DNA of 64,000 nt from Sipunculus nudus (taxonomy: Eukaryota > Annelida > Sipuncula > Golfingiida > Sipunculidae), in NCBI GenBank assembly GCA_026874595.1, contig CM049315.1:68335916-68399915 (forward strand). The letters run 5' to 3'. Of the stretch, positions 63,987-64,000 are shown piece by piece; within the stretch, counting starts at the first letter, position 1; every line of letters begins with the position of its first letter. The position numbers and the translations under genes are program-made. A model generated the notes under the pieces. That model saw only the letters and a list, made by a program, of their open reading frames with translations. It made no database searches and was not told where the DNA came from.

Positions 63987-64000
63987 CCTTGTTTTGGTCT

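Overview
This is a eukaryotic, animal nuclear window. It is AT-rich with long introns, canonical GT-AG splice sites, several transposon families and microsatellites, and no bacterial-style operons. Two protein genes can be assembled exon by exon. They lie head to head and share a promoter region near 49.53-49.87 kb. The minus-strand gene is a complete WBP4 (FBP21)-like splicing factor: 9 exons, 23,496-49,531, predicted 351 aa. The plus-strand gene is the 5' part of an L3MBTL2-like MBT-domain Polycomb protein: 9 exons, 49,870-63,604, 272 aa, continuing past the window end. The repeat types (mobile elements with internal tandem cores, an ACGG-type microsatellite and a terminal hairpin, resembling the 'pearl'/Helentron-associated elements known from bivalves) suggest a bivalve or other marine mollusc. 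That taxonomic call is an inference from repeats, not a measurement.

Layout. 1-790: remnant of a non-LTR retrotransposon reverse transcriptase (minus). 790-23,490: no gene I can support. It is built largely of hairpin-ended elements and their tandem cores, interrupted by a 2.1-kb terminal-inverted-repeat element full of CTGC-rich minisatellite. 23.5-49.5 kb: WBP4; its introns hold three plus-strand copies of the hairpin-ended family (one nested in a second repeat family, one nested in a third), mariner-like MITEs, tRNA-derived SINEs, a foldback element and a 650-bp pyrimidine-rich tract. 49.5-49.87 kb: bidirectional promoter with two CCAAT boxes and an E-box. 49.87-64 kb: L3MBTL2 5' half; its introns hold an inverted copy of the 2.4-kb element seen at 24.5 kb, a 1.9-kb element with 27-bp perfect inverted repeats, and two minisatellites built from the gene's own splice junctions.

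The most unusual observation concerns those two minisatellites. After exon 3, about 28 copies of a 53-bp unit each carry the end of the exon plus its splice donor. Before exon 8, eight copies of a ~48-bp unit each carry the intron end, the acceptor and the start of that exon. Reading from each decoy acceptor, and past the authentic donor, meets a stop codon, so only the site nearest the exon body gives an open product. Other points of interest: composite mobile elements with internal ends that moved as a unit, resolvable nested insertions, arrays of nuclear-receptor-type motifs carried by repeats, and transposons that stop 42-46 bp from splice sites. No database search was possible; family names rest on recognised motifs and reading-frame continuity.
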